DNA of 64,000 bases from Lolium rigidum (Eukaryota > Streptophyta > Magnoliopsida > Poales > Poaceae), in NCBI RefSeq assembly GCF_022539505.1, contig NC_061514.1:245942124-246006123 (forward strand), given 5' to 3'. The notes beneath the pieces were generated by a model. That model ran no database searches. It was not told the origin of the DNA and was given only the letters and a program-made list of their open reading frames with translations. A program made the translations under genes and the position numbers. Shown piece by piece: positions 1 through 11,340 of this stretch. The stretch's first letter is position 1. Each line of letters begins with the position of its first letter.

Positions 1-588
1 ACTTATTATCTCTTATTTGTGTTAATGTTTTATAGCTCATGAGGAAGTATGTGGTGTTTTATCTTTCAATCTTGTTGGGCAGCTTTCACCAATGGACTAG
101 TGGCTTCATCCGCTTATCCAATAATTTTGCAAAAAGAGCTGGCGCGGGGTTCCCAGCCCCAATTAATTAACTTTCATTAATAATTCTCTTCACGTGTTTT
201 GCCCCGATTCATCGGTAAGCAACTTAATTTTGCAAATAGACACTCCTTCATGGTATGTGAATGTTGGAAGGCACCCGAGGATTCGGTTAGCCATGGCTTG
301 TGTAAGCAAAAGGTTGGGAGGAGTGTCATCCATAAATAAAAACTAAAATACATGTGTAAACAAAAGAGAAGAGGGATGATCTACCTTGCTGGTAGAGATA
401 ACGTCCTTCATGGGAGCCGCTCTTTGAAAGTCTATTTGGCAAGGGGGTTAGAGTGCCCACTACCATTCGTTGACAACAACAAACACCTCTCAAAACTTTA
501 CTTTTATGCTCTCTATGTGATTTCAAAACTTAAAAAGCTCTAGCACATGATTTAATCCCTGCTTCCCTCTGCGAAGGGCCTTTCTTTT
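1..588 (+). mobile_element. Element A, internal 3' region (left part)
   Basis: Non-coding 3' internal part of an Athila-like LTR retrotransposon whose 3' LTR is at 11341-12874. The sequence resumes at 10877 after the insertion of element B: the pentamer CTTTT at 584-588 is repeated at 10877-10881. The stretch ending in AGCTCTAGCACA near 535-546, followed by a TTTACTTTATGTTGAGTC-like continuation, matches the end of the window around 63912-63990 (element L), so A and L share this region. I see no gene here; the short reading frames lack recognisable domains. Confidence 0.75.
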
Positions 589-802
589 TGTTATCACCGA
601 AATTTGACCAAGTCAGAGGTGGGCCGCGATCAAGATGGGCTTAAAGATTATATACGGAAGGAATACGTGAATCGGCCTTATATGCAAAGTTTGGGCTAGC
701 ATGCCCGTGTATCTGTAATATAGTAGGTCGTATCTTAGATTAGAAGATAGAGTTTTACCCGTGCACGGTTAGGTGCACGCCTAAATTAGAAAGTCCCCTG
801 GA

Positions 803-810
803 CTATAAAT
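803..810 (+). promoter_or_regulatory. TATA box of element B LTR
   Basis: TATAAATA about 215 bp into the LTR, the expected place for the end of U3; the same motif recurs in the 3' LTR. Transcription would start about 30 bp downstream, near the ACACAAATCAATC stretch. Confidence 0.6.
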
Positions 811-915
811 ATGTATCTAGGGTTTATGAAATAAACAACCAACGTTCAACACAAATCAATCTCGGCGCATCGCCAACTCCTTCGTCTCGAGGGTTTCTTC
901 CGGTAAGCACCATGC

Positions 916-944
916 TGCCTAGATCGCATCTTGCGATCTAGGCA
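916..944 (+). promoter_or_regulatory. Perfect stem-loop in B 5' LTR leader
   Basis: Arms TGCCTAGATCGCA and TGCGATCTAGGCA (13 bp, perfect) around a TCT loop, about 80-110 bases after the likely transcription start. The 3' LTR copy at 10037-10071 has 16-bp perfect arms; the 5' copy has one extra base that shortens the stem. A GGTAAGCA splice-donor-like site at 902-909 lies just upstream. Confidence 0.6.
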
Positions 945-1752
945 AGCACAAGCTTATTACGTTGTTCATGCGTTGCTCGTATCGAAGCCTTTTTGATGGC
1001 GAGCAACGTAGTTATCTTAGATGTGTTAGGGTTAGCATTGTTCTTCGTATCATATGCTTGTCGTAGTGCAACCCTTATACATCTAGCCGCCCTACACCTA
1101 TCTTAGGTGTAGGGGCGGCACCCGCTTGATCATTGTTTAGTAGATCCGATCCGTTACGGTTGCTCCTTGTTCTTCAAGGATTAGTTTAATATCCGCAATA
1201 GTTAGGCCTTACAAAGGGTTGGAGGATCCAGCGGCGTGTAGGGTGGAGTTTGCTAGCCCTAGACAGGGATGTTCCGGGATCAACCTCGTGTTGGTTTTTA
1301 GGCCCTGTCTAGGATCGGCTTACGGTCACCGTACGCGAGCGCGAGGCCCAATCGTGAGTAGGATGATCCGATTATGCGGTGAAAACCCTAAATCGTCGTA
1401 GATCGCTTTAGCTTTATCTTGATCAAGCAGGACCACCATATATTCGTACACCTCGTATGAATCATGGGTGGATCGGCTCTTTGAGCCGATTCACGGGATA
1501 ACTCGAGAGCCGATCGAGGCTCGTATTTAACGTTTACGTGTATGCCATGCAGGAAACTAAGTGAGGCATCATCCAACACCTTCCGACCAGGTATAGGTCA
1601 GGTGGCACGCCCTTGCGACGGCATCGGACGTGTGACCGGAAGGCTTTGCGGGCCGTCGCTCGGAGGGACCAGGGCCAGCCGCGGTCTCGGGAGATTCCCG
1701 GCTCTACGGTGTTGCCGGTCGTCGCTCGCCGGTGGGTTTCGACCGCAACACA

Positions 1753-1773
1753 TTCCGGCACGCCCGGTGGGAC
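1753..1773 (+). other. Candidate primer-binding site of B
   Basis: The stretch TTCCGGCACGCCCGGTGGGA begins two bases after the LTR end, the normal position for a tRNA primer site. The priming tRNA was not determined. Confidence 0.4.
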
Positions 1774-1811
1774 AATCTTCGACATCCACCGCATCGCCAT
1801 CTACATCCGAG

Positions 1812-3577
1812 ATGGCGGAAAGCACTCCGGTCAAGTACGAGGATCCGGCCGACGAGCTCAAGAAGAAGCATGACGAGATCAAGGCGGTCCTCGAAGCCGA
1901 CCTCAGCGGCTCTTTCCACGGAACCCGCTCCCATGGCATCAGGTGGAAGGGGTTCTCACCGAAGGCGCGCTCGATGGAGTGGACCTGTCCGCCCCGTCGG
2001 AAGAACGCACCAGGTCGCTACGTCGAGAGATCAACTTCATGGTGGCTCATTCGCTACACCGCCACTCGAGAGCCTGGTGAACACTTTGGAGCGTGTCGCT
2101 CGCGCGTGATCCAGGAAATCATGAGCCATCGGTATTCTCCGTCGGGACCAGCTGCGGGGACTTACAAAGGGGAGATGCCACTCCGGTCCCGTCCGCCGCT
2201 GCCGTTCGCGTTGGCAGCACCGAGAGTGCCGAACTCATCGGCATACGTCGTCTACAAGATTGGTGGTGACCCTAGTGACTACCAATTCCTACCCGAGGCG
2301 CCCAAGGAGATCCCGCACGGATACACGTGCGCATACGTGCCAGACTCGCAGTGACTCGGGCACTCTCGAACCGAGCTGCAACAGCAGGGGTCTCAGGAAC
2401 GAGCAGGAGGAACGTCGGGAGCAGATCTTGAGAAGCAAACGTGGTTAGCTAAGTACGCCACTCCGACAAACCTCCGGAGCTCAGCTCCTGCGGTTGGCTC
2501 GGAACTGGAAAAGCAAGCATGGCTGGCTAAGTATGCCACCCCGGCGAATCTTCAGGGTTCGACACCTTCAGCCATCACCGCGGATCAGATTTGTACAATT
2601 CTGAAAGATCGGTTCGGCATGATGCCGAAAAGGAAGACATTCGGCTATACCAAGCCGTACCCCAACGAGTACGAATTGATCCCGCTACCACCCAAATATC
2701 GGCTCCCCGACTTCACAAAGTTTAGTGGATCAGATGGTTCCAGCTCCATCGAGCATGTGAGCCGATATTTGGCACAGCTGGGCACGATCTCAGCATCAGA
2801 CGAGCTGCGTGTGAGGTTCTTCGCACGGTCCCTCACGGGATCGGCTTTCGGGTGGTACACATCGCTGCCGGCCGAACTCAATGCGGACTTGGAAGCGGTT
2901 GGAAGAGCAGTTCCACATACAGTATCACTCAGAGGCTTCCGAGGCTGGTATTGCCAATCTAGCACAAGTACGACAGAAGCGCGGGGAAACAGTGTCAGAA
3001 TACATCCAGCACTTTAGGACCATTAGGAACCGATGCTATTCGGTTCACGTAAGTGAAAAAGAAGCAGTCGAGTTGGCGGTGGTGGGTCTCTCATCATCGA
3101 TCAAGGACATGGCCTCCCAAGCAGACTACCCTTCATTGGCGCACATGGTGCGAAGGCTGTCGGCATATGAACGAGCGCCACCCGGATGTTTACCGGGACA
3201 AATTCAAGCGTGCGGTGGTCCTGGTTGAGGCGAACGAGGATGAAGGTGCTGCGGGAGATCGAGAGGTAGCAGTGGCCGAATGGACTCGGGCGGCGAGCCC
3301 CGTGTCCTGCAAGTGGGTTAAGCCACAAGGCCCTCCAAAAGGGTTCGACTTCGACGTGACCAAAGCTGAGCAGATTTTCGACCTCTTACTCACGGAGAAG
3401 CGGCTAAAGGTACCCGAAGGCCACAAGATCCCCACGGTGCGAGGAGCTGAACGGAAAGCCATACGCAAGTGGCATAACACGTTCACCCACACCACTAACG
3501 ACCGCAGGGTGTGGCGTCGGCGAGATCCAAATGGCGATAGAAAAAGGGCGGCTAATTTTCAACCGAGTACGCCATGA
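1812..3577 (+). pseudogene. Broken gag of element B, N-terminal and central parts
   Basis: Remains of a Ty3/gypsy gag polyprotein. An ATG at 1812 opens a frame starting MAESTPVKYEDPADELKKK and running to a stop at 2352-2354, with a local frame departure around 1960-2100. The central capsid-like segment is at 2619-2880 (PPKYRLPDFTKFSG, then FARSLTGSAFGWYTSLPAEL), continues in another frame at 2881-3200 (WKRLEEQFHIQYHSEA; RQKRGETVSEYIQHFRTIRN, typical of retrotransposon gag), then in a third frame to about 3570 (CKWVKPQGPPKGFDFDVTKA). At least three frameshifts and a stop mean no functional product. The reading continues beyond solo LTR S at 6701. Gag would form the virus-like particle in the cytoplasm. 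Confidence 0.8.
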
Positions 3578-3744
3578 AGGTCGACACACACCCCTTCCCC
3601 GCCGTTAATATGGTGGAGTATACTTACCATGGAGGGTGCCAGCCAGATTTCTCGTGCAATATCAACATGGTGGGACCTGGGCACCACTCTGGTAAGGACG
3701 GAGATGAGGGCAGCTGCTCTCATAGCAAAGACACAGAGGGAGCC

Positions 3745-6695
3745 TGTAACAGAACCACTTTGCTAATCAAATAATGTTGATGTTTGTTCATAAGCATGCA
3801 TGCATTTGCATTGAACTTGAGAAAATTTTTGCACTAAAATGGGTTGAAACAATGTGGCCCATGTTGTTGTTTGGTCTAATAAAAATTTGGTGCAAAAAGC
3901 CCCTCAAAATTTTGGGTCAAAATACCCTAAAAGTGCCAAAATCCTTCCCTGTTTTAAAATTCCAGCAAAATCCCTAAAACCCAGGGGGGTTTTCGCAAAA
4001 ATCCCCCCATGTCTTCTTCCACGCACACAGGCAGGCAACTGCCTGGCGCCCGCGCGGCCGTCGATGGTGCCGGCCGCCGAGATGCTCCCCGCCGCCCCCT
4101 GGCCCCTTTAAAGCTCCGCCGCGCCGCCCGGAGAACCCTAGCACGCCGCCCCTCATCTCCTCTTTTCTTCTCTGTGAGCCCCGCCCGAAACCCTAGCTCG
4201 GCCAACCTCGCCGTCGCCGCCGTTACCGGCTTCCCCGCGGCCAGCCGACGCCGCCACGAGGTCCGCCCGGACTCCCTCGTCCTCCTCCGCCCACGCGCGC
4301 AAGTCGGGGGCCCCGGAATCGCCGTGGCCGCGCTCTTCTTCCCCGCAGACGGCAGCGCTCACCGGCGCCGATTCGCCGCCGTCCGGCCTCCTCCGGCGAC
4401 GCCGTCAACCTCCACGTGATCGCGGTGAGCTGCTGATGCTCGTGGTGCCCTTCCCCTCCCCGATTGCTTCCTCCACCGGCCCCGCACCGTGCACCTGCGC
4501 CCGCCGCCGTCGGACATGGTCGCCGACCATGCTCCGGCGACCCAAAACGGGCGGCGCCACCACCAAAAGGTCGCCCGCGTCGCCCTGTTCATTTTCCCCC
4601 TCCCGCGCGCCTCGATCGCAGGCCGAATCGGCCGATTGGAGCTCGACCAGAGCTCCCAGGGAGCTCATGGCCGCGCTGACGTCATGCTGACGTCAGCGTG
4701 ATGTCATATTTCCCTTTTTCTTTTTCTGTTTAATTCCAGTAATTATTTAATAATTAATATAAATTCAGAAAAATACAAATTTATATTTCATTTCGATCAG
4801 AAAAACATTTCCTATTTACCTATCCATGTTTCATACATGTTTGAAACAATTAAATGTGGAGCTTAGTAGAAAACCCTAATACACCCCTCTCATATGGCGG
4901 TGTCCGATGTCGGAACCCCCTTTAATTTGACGATGCACCTAGGGTTGCTCAATTCCATTCACATGACATGTCATTCATACTGTATGCGCATTGCATTATG
5001 CCATGTCGTGAATGTTTGTTTCCCTTTCCGGTATTTGGTTCTTCGCGCTAGGATCTGAGCCGGAGTCCGACGTCAACGCCACCGAAGAACAGTACTCATC
5101 CGCTGAGGGACAAGGCAAGCCCTAACCTGGTTCATCTATGATTTCGAAATGCTTTTATCTCGTGGTTCCTACATATCGCATACGATTCAACTGTCTTTTA
5201 TCGGTAGATAGAGTTACCCTATCTATTGCATGTCCGACCTTTGTAGCCTCGATACCACGATCCACTTGCTCCTAGCATAACTAGGTTTGGCATGTGTGCG
5301 TCGCGAGAGCCTTTATCTCTTTATGCTTAGCCATGCTTAGTTTGTTACGCTACTACTCCGGTCTTCGGACTCGGAGCCTTACAATGAAATGAATCTAGCA
5401 TGACGAGTTGATGTGGTAAGTATAGAGATGATGATAAACATGATTAAAGGCTCAGACGAGAGGCCACATTGGGATGTGGTGGGTTGTTTCGTTTCTGCCG
5501 ACCCTAGGAACCGAGTTCTCGCCTCTTGAACCAAGACCGAGCGTACAACCACACGAGGCCCTATTATGGTACCCTCTCGACTCACTAACTTGCCTAGTAG
5601 ATTCCATGAGTCACATAGTTTGCGCGTTACTCGGTCATATGCATTGCATTTTGCTTGGGGGTTAAAGGTACATAACGGGCGGGTAAGCGTGGTCGTGGTG
5701 GCTGGGGGTTGCGGCCTGCGGGGAAACCCACCTCGGCTCACATCGTTAAGGACCGGCTTCGGGACTTGACCCGTTACGGCGGAATAATCCTTAGCGCGTG
5801 ACTCATGGTCTCGGCGACGAGCAAGGTAAAGGTCGTGGTCGACCACCCTGCGCCGACACACCAAGGAAGTGTGTTATGCTAGTGGCATTAAGAGTCGGTC
5901 GGCGCGTGTGGGTAAAGTTGTGCACCCCTGCAGGGTTATGAATCTTTTCGAAAAGCCGTGTCCACGGTTATGGACGACTTGGGAACGGACGTGGAGATCA
6001 TAGAGAACATGAATCTAATCGTAAAACTTGGCAAACAATGTGTGTTTACGGATACCTTCTTCGGGTATTGAGGGGGTAGTCCGAGGATAGTGGTTCGAGA
6101 TGATGAAGGTTGGTGGATACAATATGATGATCAATAGAGATAGAGATATCGCTCTCTTATCCCCTTTCAAAGGTTCTGAGTAGTCGAGCTTCTCTTCTCT
6201 CTTATCTTACAAAGGAAAAGCGGCTTTACGCAAAAGAAGATCTACCGGAAAGCCCGCATACCCGCTTTGCTAAAAGGTTGTACTAAGTCTTGCTGAGTCC
6301 CTGTACTCAGCTTTGCATGCTTTTGTTTCGGATGAAGTCGCTACAGCCGAAGGTGGTTTCTACGTTAACATCGATGGTTAGTTTGGAGTTCCCGAGCAGC
6401 GGCACTGCGACTTATGGGCTGGGACGTCGCTTTATGTTATGGCTTCTTAAGCCCTTTGCTATCTTGTTATTTAGAATAACATAATTTGCTTCCGTTGCTT
6501 GTTGAATGTTGGGTCGGTGACCTCTGCGTGTAATAATTTGGATCTTACTCCGTTAAGAGTTGTAATATATCCTTTTGAGTCGTAGAGTCACTGTTGTGTT
6601 ACCGATTCTCTCACTGTAGTCTTCCGAGCTCGAGGTTAGGCTTATGTCAGACGAAGATCTGGTATTTGTCTAACCCTGATCCCGGGGGTGCCACA
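3745..6695 (+). mobile_element. Solo LTR S inserted in gag of B
   Basis: 2951-bp block starting TGTAACAGAACC and ending GGGTGCCACA, flanked by the perfect 5-bp duplication GAGCC (3740-3744 and 6696-6700). Removing it joins the two halves of gag of B. It has no primer site, PPT or retroviral protein, so it is best read as a solo LTR from unequal recombination. Family resembles long chromovirus-type (Tekay/Del-like) LTRs; the strand is set by the TGTAAC start, as in element H. The GC-rich part at 4010-4690 is probably promoter/leader; its overlapping open frames on both strands look like composition artefacts. Confidence 0.82.
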
Positions 6696-6700
6696 GAGCC

Positions 6701-7546
6701 GCTCCACGCGATCGGCTCCGCCACGACGGCAAGCGCTACATCACAGAGGGAGAAGTGAAGAACGTAAGATATCAGCGACCTCTCTCTGATCACCTCCTCA
6801 ACAAGTATGTGGGTCAATACGACCAACGCCGGCGATACAACGATGATGATGAAAAAGATCGTCTGGCTAGGGACGACAGGAGACGTCGTCGGCATGATCA
6901 CGACGAGGAGCGATATGAGCATCACGCCAAGGAAAGGTCGAGGGAGCAAGACGACGTGGATAGGCACTGGGACTGCCCCTTCTTCAGACACTGCTGGGAT
7001 TCAGGAATGAGCCGATTGCCTACAATCGGCAATTGCCCAGAATGTAAACAAAGGAAGAAGGATGCAGCTAACGTGTCCGTGTTCAAACGTCTAGGGCCTC
7101 TCCCGCCTCGGAACAAGCATGCTGAGTCCGCTCGGGTGGAAGATCTCGAGGAACTAGAGGACGATGATGAAGAAGACAAGTATCATCGCCCAAGGTGGTG
7201 CCCTGATGGGCTCAGCCGTTCCCAGAAGCGAAGGGTTCAGCGTCTGCGTGGGTTGGAGGAAGCTGAAAGGTTTTACCTACACACGTTGAGGAAGGCACGG
7301 CCTGATCTGGCCGCCAAAATTCAGCGAACCCTGGACGAAGAAGGTCGGCCACAAAGGAAAGAGTGGCGCCCCAGACAAAGGAAAGCCGATGATGAGACAT
7401 CGGCTGGCACAAACATGGTGCTCGTCCTTCCAACGGAGTTCGGTGCTCCAGGATTACACGAGGCACCCAGTTTCGACGACTGCGAGCGCATCAACGTGAC
7501 ACATGATGGGACTAGGTTGGTCTTATCCACGGGCCCGACCGTGTAG
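6701..7546 (+). pseudogene. Element B gag, C-terminal part
   Basis: Continuation of gag after solo LTR S; frame open from 6755 to the stop at 7544-7546 (about 263 aa). The protein is rich in Arg, Asp and Glu for its first 80 residues (RRRRRHDHDEERYEHHAKE) and then has a metal-binding-like Cys/His cluster, CPFFRHCWD followed by CPECKQ, which may act as the nucleic-acid-binding knuckle. The rest is charged with no recognised domain. Because the upstream portion is frameshifted and S interrupts it, this cannot be made as part of a full gag today. No protease follows. Confidence 0.65.
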
Positions 7547-8916
7547 CGAACGCAGCGTCTATGGACAAACGTGGCGATGCCGATCCAGGAGATCGGCCCC
7601 AAGGATTTATGGAGGAACATTACAAAACCTTCATTGAGCAATTCAACGTGGAGGCCGATTCCAGCAATCGGCCAAAATTATCCTCACCATCCATTCTGCC
7701 TGGGTTCAACATTTGATCCAGCGGGGAATACCTAAAGAGCCGATACCATCAAATCTCTTGAAAGAATCGGCTCGGGGGGACACCCAAGTGGATAAAACAC
7801 GAGGATATGCAGTAGAAGCGTCTTTCAAATGCCCAGCAGCCCAAGATATCCTTTGATGATGGGTATTGAAGTATGGGGGCCGATACATAAATCGGCCGTA
7901 AAAAAATCAAAATTTTTTAAGCACAGCCGATGCGCAGACATCGACTTAAGGATAGAAAGCCGATGCGTGGCCATCGACTCCAGAGGTACAACTGTTATAA
8001 GCAGAGACTCAATGGAATGCCTTCTTGCAAGTATTCGAGTCCGCAATATCAGCTGGGGCAAGTTTGAGGGATCATGACCCTGACCAATGCCAAGAGCAGC
8101 ATGGACGTGCAGATCAGGTTAAGGATGGGTTGCATCAAATCCGCCAAAGGAAAGGAGCCGATCCGACCAGCAAGGCGCAAGAAGTGGACTGAAGAAGCTC
8201 GGGGGCAGCTCACCCTGAAGGTTCTCTGCTCTGGGGAGCCGATTTTGTTGAAATCGGCTGGCTCTGCATCATGACTTGGAAACCGATGGTGACACGTTTG
8301 GTTGGCCCACTGCCGTTCCCGCCTTGATGGAGGCTCGGGGGGCAACTGACTGCGTAGATATTCTGTTCTTAAGAAGCCGATTGAGATTTCATCGGATGGC
8401 CCTCCATCATAACCTTTTTCAAGGGGATTGGGCAGGTTTGAAGAGTATCACTGAATATCTGAATGTCCGAGAGGTATCGGCTTCAGCATCAAGTCGTTTC
8501 AACGGCGGTTCGGGGCTCTCTTAAAGGCGTTGGTCTGCCTCGTTGTCCACCAGAGCTCAAAGTCATCGGTCGAAAAAGGTGAAAGATAGATCGTGAAGGG
8601 TTGATATGTTAACATCAGCTTTTGAGCATTGATCAAGTTCACGATCACTCCGACGTCAAAGAGATGGAGAACGGATCATGAGAGACCGATGCGTTGTCAT
8701 CGGCTCATTGAGCATTGGCTAAGTGACGATCGGCGGAATCAGTATGAAGGGAAATCGGCTAAATTGGCATAAAGGAAATCGGCAAAATCAAATTGGGGAA
8801 TTTCTTCATTGATAAACGAGATTTCTTACATAGAAGAGCTGATTGCTCTCAAAAGGGAGTACTAAGGGGATACATTGCCCCGTCTACTACTACTGATCCT
8901 ATGCTAAGGGTCCTAT
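7547..8916 (+). repeat. Non-coding spacer of B with CCGAT/ATCGG hairpins
   Basis: About 1.4 kb without a credible gene. It holds many short inverted repeats with the core CCGAT...ATCGG: 7653-7673 (8-bp arms), 7737-7773 (8-bp arms, 21-nt loop), 7878-7897 (7-bp arms), 8237-8259 (9-bp arms), 8686-8703 (6-bp arms). One more lies in gag at 7011-7030 and one in each LTR (1472-1490, 10596-10614). Position is where pol would lie in an autonomous relative. Confidence 0.6.
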
Positions 8917-9306
8917 CTACGGGCCATCGCTGCCCTCGTCGTCACCCTCGTCGCCGCTGTCGGCGCTGCTCCCGGCGGGCTCGTCGTCGCTGCTGTAGCG
9001 GCCGCCGGCAGGACCTTCATTGTCCTCATCCTCCTCGTCGTCGTCGTCATCGTCGTCGCTGTCGTAGTCACTGAGATTCCCCGGCCAGGGGCAGTGGCGC
9101 TTGGCCGGCGGCTCGTCGGAGGAGCTGTCATCGTCGTCGTCCTCCTCCTCCTCCTCCTCCTTCACCTCCTCGGAGGAGGTGAAGTCATCCCAGGAGAAGC
9201 GATCGTCATCGCTCTCCTCCTCCGATTCCCCGTCGGCGAGGAAGCGGAGGTCGCTCTCCCCGTCCGTCGAGGACTTGTCGTCCCTCGGACCGGATGGAGA
9301 AGTCAT
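8917..9306 (-). CDS. Acidic antisense ORF of element B
   Basis: A 129-aa frame on the strand opposite to the retrotransposon, just upstream of its 3' LTR. It is extremely rich in Asp, Glu and Ser, with runs such as EEEEEEDDDDDSSSDE and DDDDDDDEEDEDNEG, and has one basic patch (PPAKRHCPW) that could be a nuclear signal. No known domain. A further upstream ATG at 9445 opens a Ser-rich frame that meets a stop near 9330, so the original N-terminus may have been longer and is now broken. Placement matches the antisense extra ORFs of Tat-lineage retrotransposons; function unknown. The plus-strand Ser-rich frame over the same bases is its shadow. Confidence 0.5.
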   Translation of the reverse strand: MTSPSGPRDDKSSTDGESDLRFLADGESEEESDDDRFSWDDFTSSEEVKEEEEEEDDDDDSSSDEPPAKRHCPWPGNLSDYDSDDDDDDDEEDEDNEGPAGGRYSSDDEPAGSSADSGDEGDDEGSDGP

Positions 9307-9699
9307 GGCCGGGCTCCTCCCCGGCCTCTATGGCGCGGCGGGTGTTGGCCGCATGGACCTCTTGTGGGTCCCGTTCGGCGTCGGCTCGTGGGAGGAAGAG
9401 GACTCGAGGGAAAGGCCCGATGAGGCGGAGGAAGAAGAAGACATGGTGCGCAGAAGGGCTTTTGGAGTGCTAATGCGGAGAGGATGAGGAGGAGAACTGT
9501 TCGGTGCGGTTAAATAAAAGAAGTGGGGGTTTAATGTTCGAACAGTTTTCGAGGAGGTGGTGCCAAAAAACTGTCAAATCGTGCAGAGAAGTTGGGAAGG
9601 CAAGTCGTCATGATGAAAAATACTGCGACGGTTCTGCTCTGCCACGACATGACCCCTCGGAGAAAAAACAGAGTGGTTTTGAAATTATCATTACCAAAA

Positions 9700-9712
9700 C
9701 CAGGGGGGCATG
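9700..9712 (+). other. Polypurine tract of element B
   Basis: CCAGGGGGGCATG lies directly before the 3' LTR start TGTTATCACC and fixes the plus orientation of B. Confidence 0.65.
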
Positions 9713-10876
9713 TGTTATCACCGGAATTTGACCAAGTCAGAGGTGGGCCGCGATCAAGATGGGCTTAAAGATTATATACGGAAGGAATACGTGAATCGGC
9801 CTTATATGCAAAGTTTGGGCTAGCATGCCCGTGTATCTGTAATATAGTAGGTCGTATCTTAGATTAGAAGATAGAGTTTTACCCGTGCACGGTTAGGTGC
9901 ACGCCTAAATTAGAAAGTCCCCTGGACTATAAATATGTATCTAGGGTTTATGAAATAAACAACCAACGTTCAACACAAATCAATCTCGGCGCATCGCCAA
10001 CTCCTTCGTCTCGAGGGTTTCTTCCGGTAAGCACCATGCTGCCTAGATCGCATCTTGCGATCTAGGCAGCACAAGCTTATTACATTGTTCATGCGTTGCT
10101 CGTACTAAAGCCTTTTTGATGGCGAGCAACGTAGTTATCTTAGATGTGTTAGGGTTAGCATTGTTCTTCGTATCATATGCTGTCGTAGTGCAACCCTTAT
10201 ACATCTAGCCGCCCTTACACCTATCTTAGGTGTAGGGGCGGCACCCCGCTTGATCATTGTTTAGCAGATCCGATCCGTTACGGTTTCTCCTTGTTCTTCA
10301 AGGATTAGTTTAATATCCGCAATAGTTAGGCCTTACAAAGGGTTGGAGGATCCAGCGGCGTGTAGGGTGGAGTTTGCTAGCCCTAGACAGGATGTTCCGG
10401 GGATCAACCTCGTGTTGGTTTTTAGGCCCTGTCTAGGATCGGCTTACGGTCACCGTACGCGAGCGCGAGGCCCAATCGTGAGTAGGATGATCCGATTATG
10501 CGGTGAAAACCCTAAATCGTCGTAGATCGCTTTAGCTTTATCTTGATCAAGCAGGACCACCATATATTCGTACACCTCGTACGAATCATGGGTGGATCGG
10601 CTCTTTGAGCCGATTCACGAGATAACTCGAGAGCCGATCGAGGCTCGTATTTAACGTTTACGTGTATGCCATGCAGGAAACTAAGCGAGGCATCATCCAA
10701 CACCTTCATGACCAGGTATAGGTCAGGTGGCACGCCCTTGCGACAGCATCGGACGTGTGACCAGAAGGCTTTGCGGGCCGTCGCTCGGAGGGACCAGGGC
10801 CAGCCGCAGTCCTGGGAGATTCCCGGCTCTACGGTGTTGCCAGTCGTCGCTCGCCGGTGGGTTTCTGACCGCAACA
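9713..10876 (+). repeat. Element B 3' LTR
   Basis: 1164 bp partner of 589-1750, ending CGCAACA and followed by the TSD CTTTT. Carries the longer, 16-bp version of the stem-loop (10037-10071). Confidence 0.9.
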
Positions 10877-11340
10877 CTTTTACTTTATGTTGAGTCAGTT
10901 TACCTACTCCTTTCCATCTTAGAAGCAAACACTTGTGTCAACTATGCATTGATTCTTACATACTTGCTTATTTGCATTCATCATATTACTTTGTGTTGAC
11001 CATTATCCATGAGATATACATGTTGAAAGTTGAAAGCAATCGCTGAAACTTAAATCTTCCTCTGTGTTGCTTCAATGCCTTTACTTTGAATTTATTGCTT
11101 TATGAGTTAACTCTTATGCAAGACTTTTGATGCTTGTCTTGAAAGTACTATTCATGAAAAGTTTTGCTATATGTTATCTATTTGTTAGCAACTATAGATC
11201 ATTGCCTTGAGTCACTTCATTCATCTCATATGCTTTATAATAGTATGATCAAGGTTATGTAAGTAGCATGTCACTACAGAAATTATTCTTTTTATCGTTT
11301 ACCTACTCGAGGACGAGCAGGAACTAAGCTTGGGGATGCT
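10877..11340 (+). mobile_element. Element A, internal 3' region (right part) with PPT
   Basis: Continuation of 1-588. Non-coding; ends in TAAGCTTGGGGATGCT (11325-11340), the polypurine tract that abuts the LTR start TGATACGTCT. Similar to the 3' regions of F and L. Confidence 0.75.

Larger units (their letters stand above)
589..1750 (+). repeat. Element B 5' LTR
   Basis: 1162 bp, aligned end to end by eye with the 3' LTR at 9713-10876 (1164 bp) with only scattered differences, so B is fairly young. It contains a TATA box at 803-810, a perfect stem-loop at 916-944 and an 8-bp inverted repeat at 1472-1490. Confidence 0.9.
589..10876 (+). mobile_element. Element B: Tat-like gypsy retrotransposon, no pol
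   Basis: LTR retrotransposon with LTRs 589-1750 and 9713-10876, both starting TGTTATCACCG and ending CGCAACA, flanked by a perfect 5-bp duplication CTTTT (584-588 and 10877-10881). Internal order: primer-site candidate, broken gag on the plus strand (interrupted by solo LTR S), a spacer full of short hairpins, an acidic ORF on the minus strand, and a purine-rich tract. No protease, reverse transcriptase, RNase H or integrase was seen, so it is non-autonomous or internally deleted. Antisense extra ORFs placed between coding region and 3' LTR are known in the Tat lineage of Ty3/gypsy; lineage assignment is inference from gag and layout. Confidence 0.88.

Noticed and set aside
1542..1811. N-terminal extension of the gag frame of B
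   Set aside because: It runs through the LTR end and primer-site region; the ATG at 1812 starts the part that looks like gag.
4009..4701. Many overlapping GC-rich ORFs on both strands in solo LTR S
   Set aside because: No domains, all frames open because of GC-rich composition, and they lie in the promoter/leader part of an LTR.
5379..5864. 161-aa minus-strand ORF in solo LTR S
   Set aside because: No domain or coding pattern, and it overlaps LTR sequence that has other short frames on the plus strand.
9101..9487. Ser-rich plus-strand ORF in element B
   Set aside because: Shadow of the trinucleotide runs coding for the Asp/Glu-rich minus-strand ORF.
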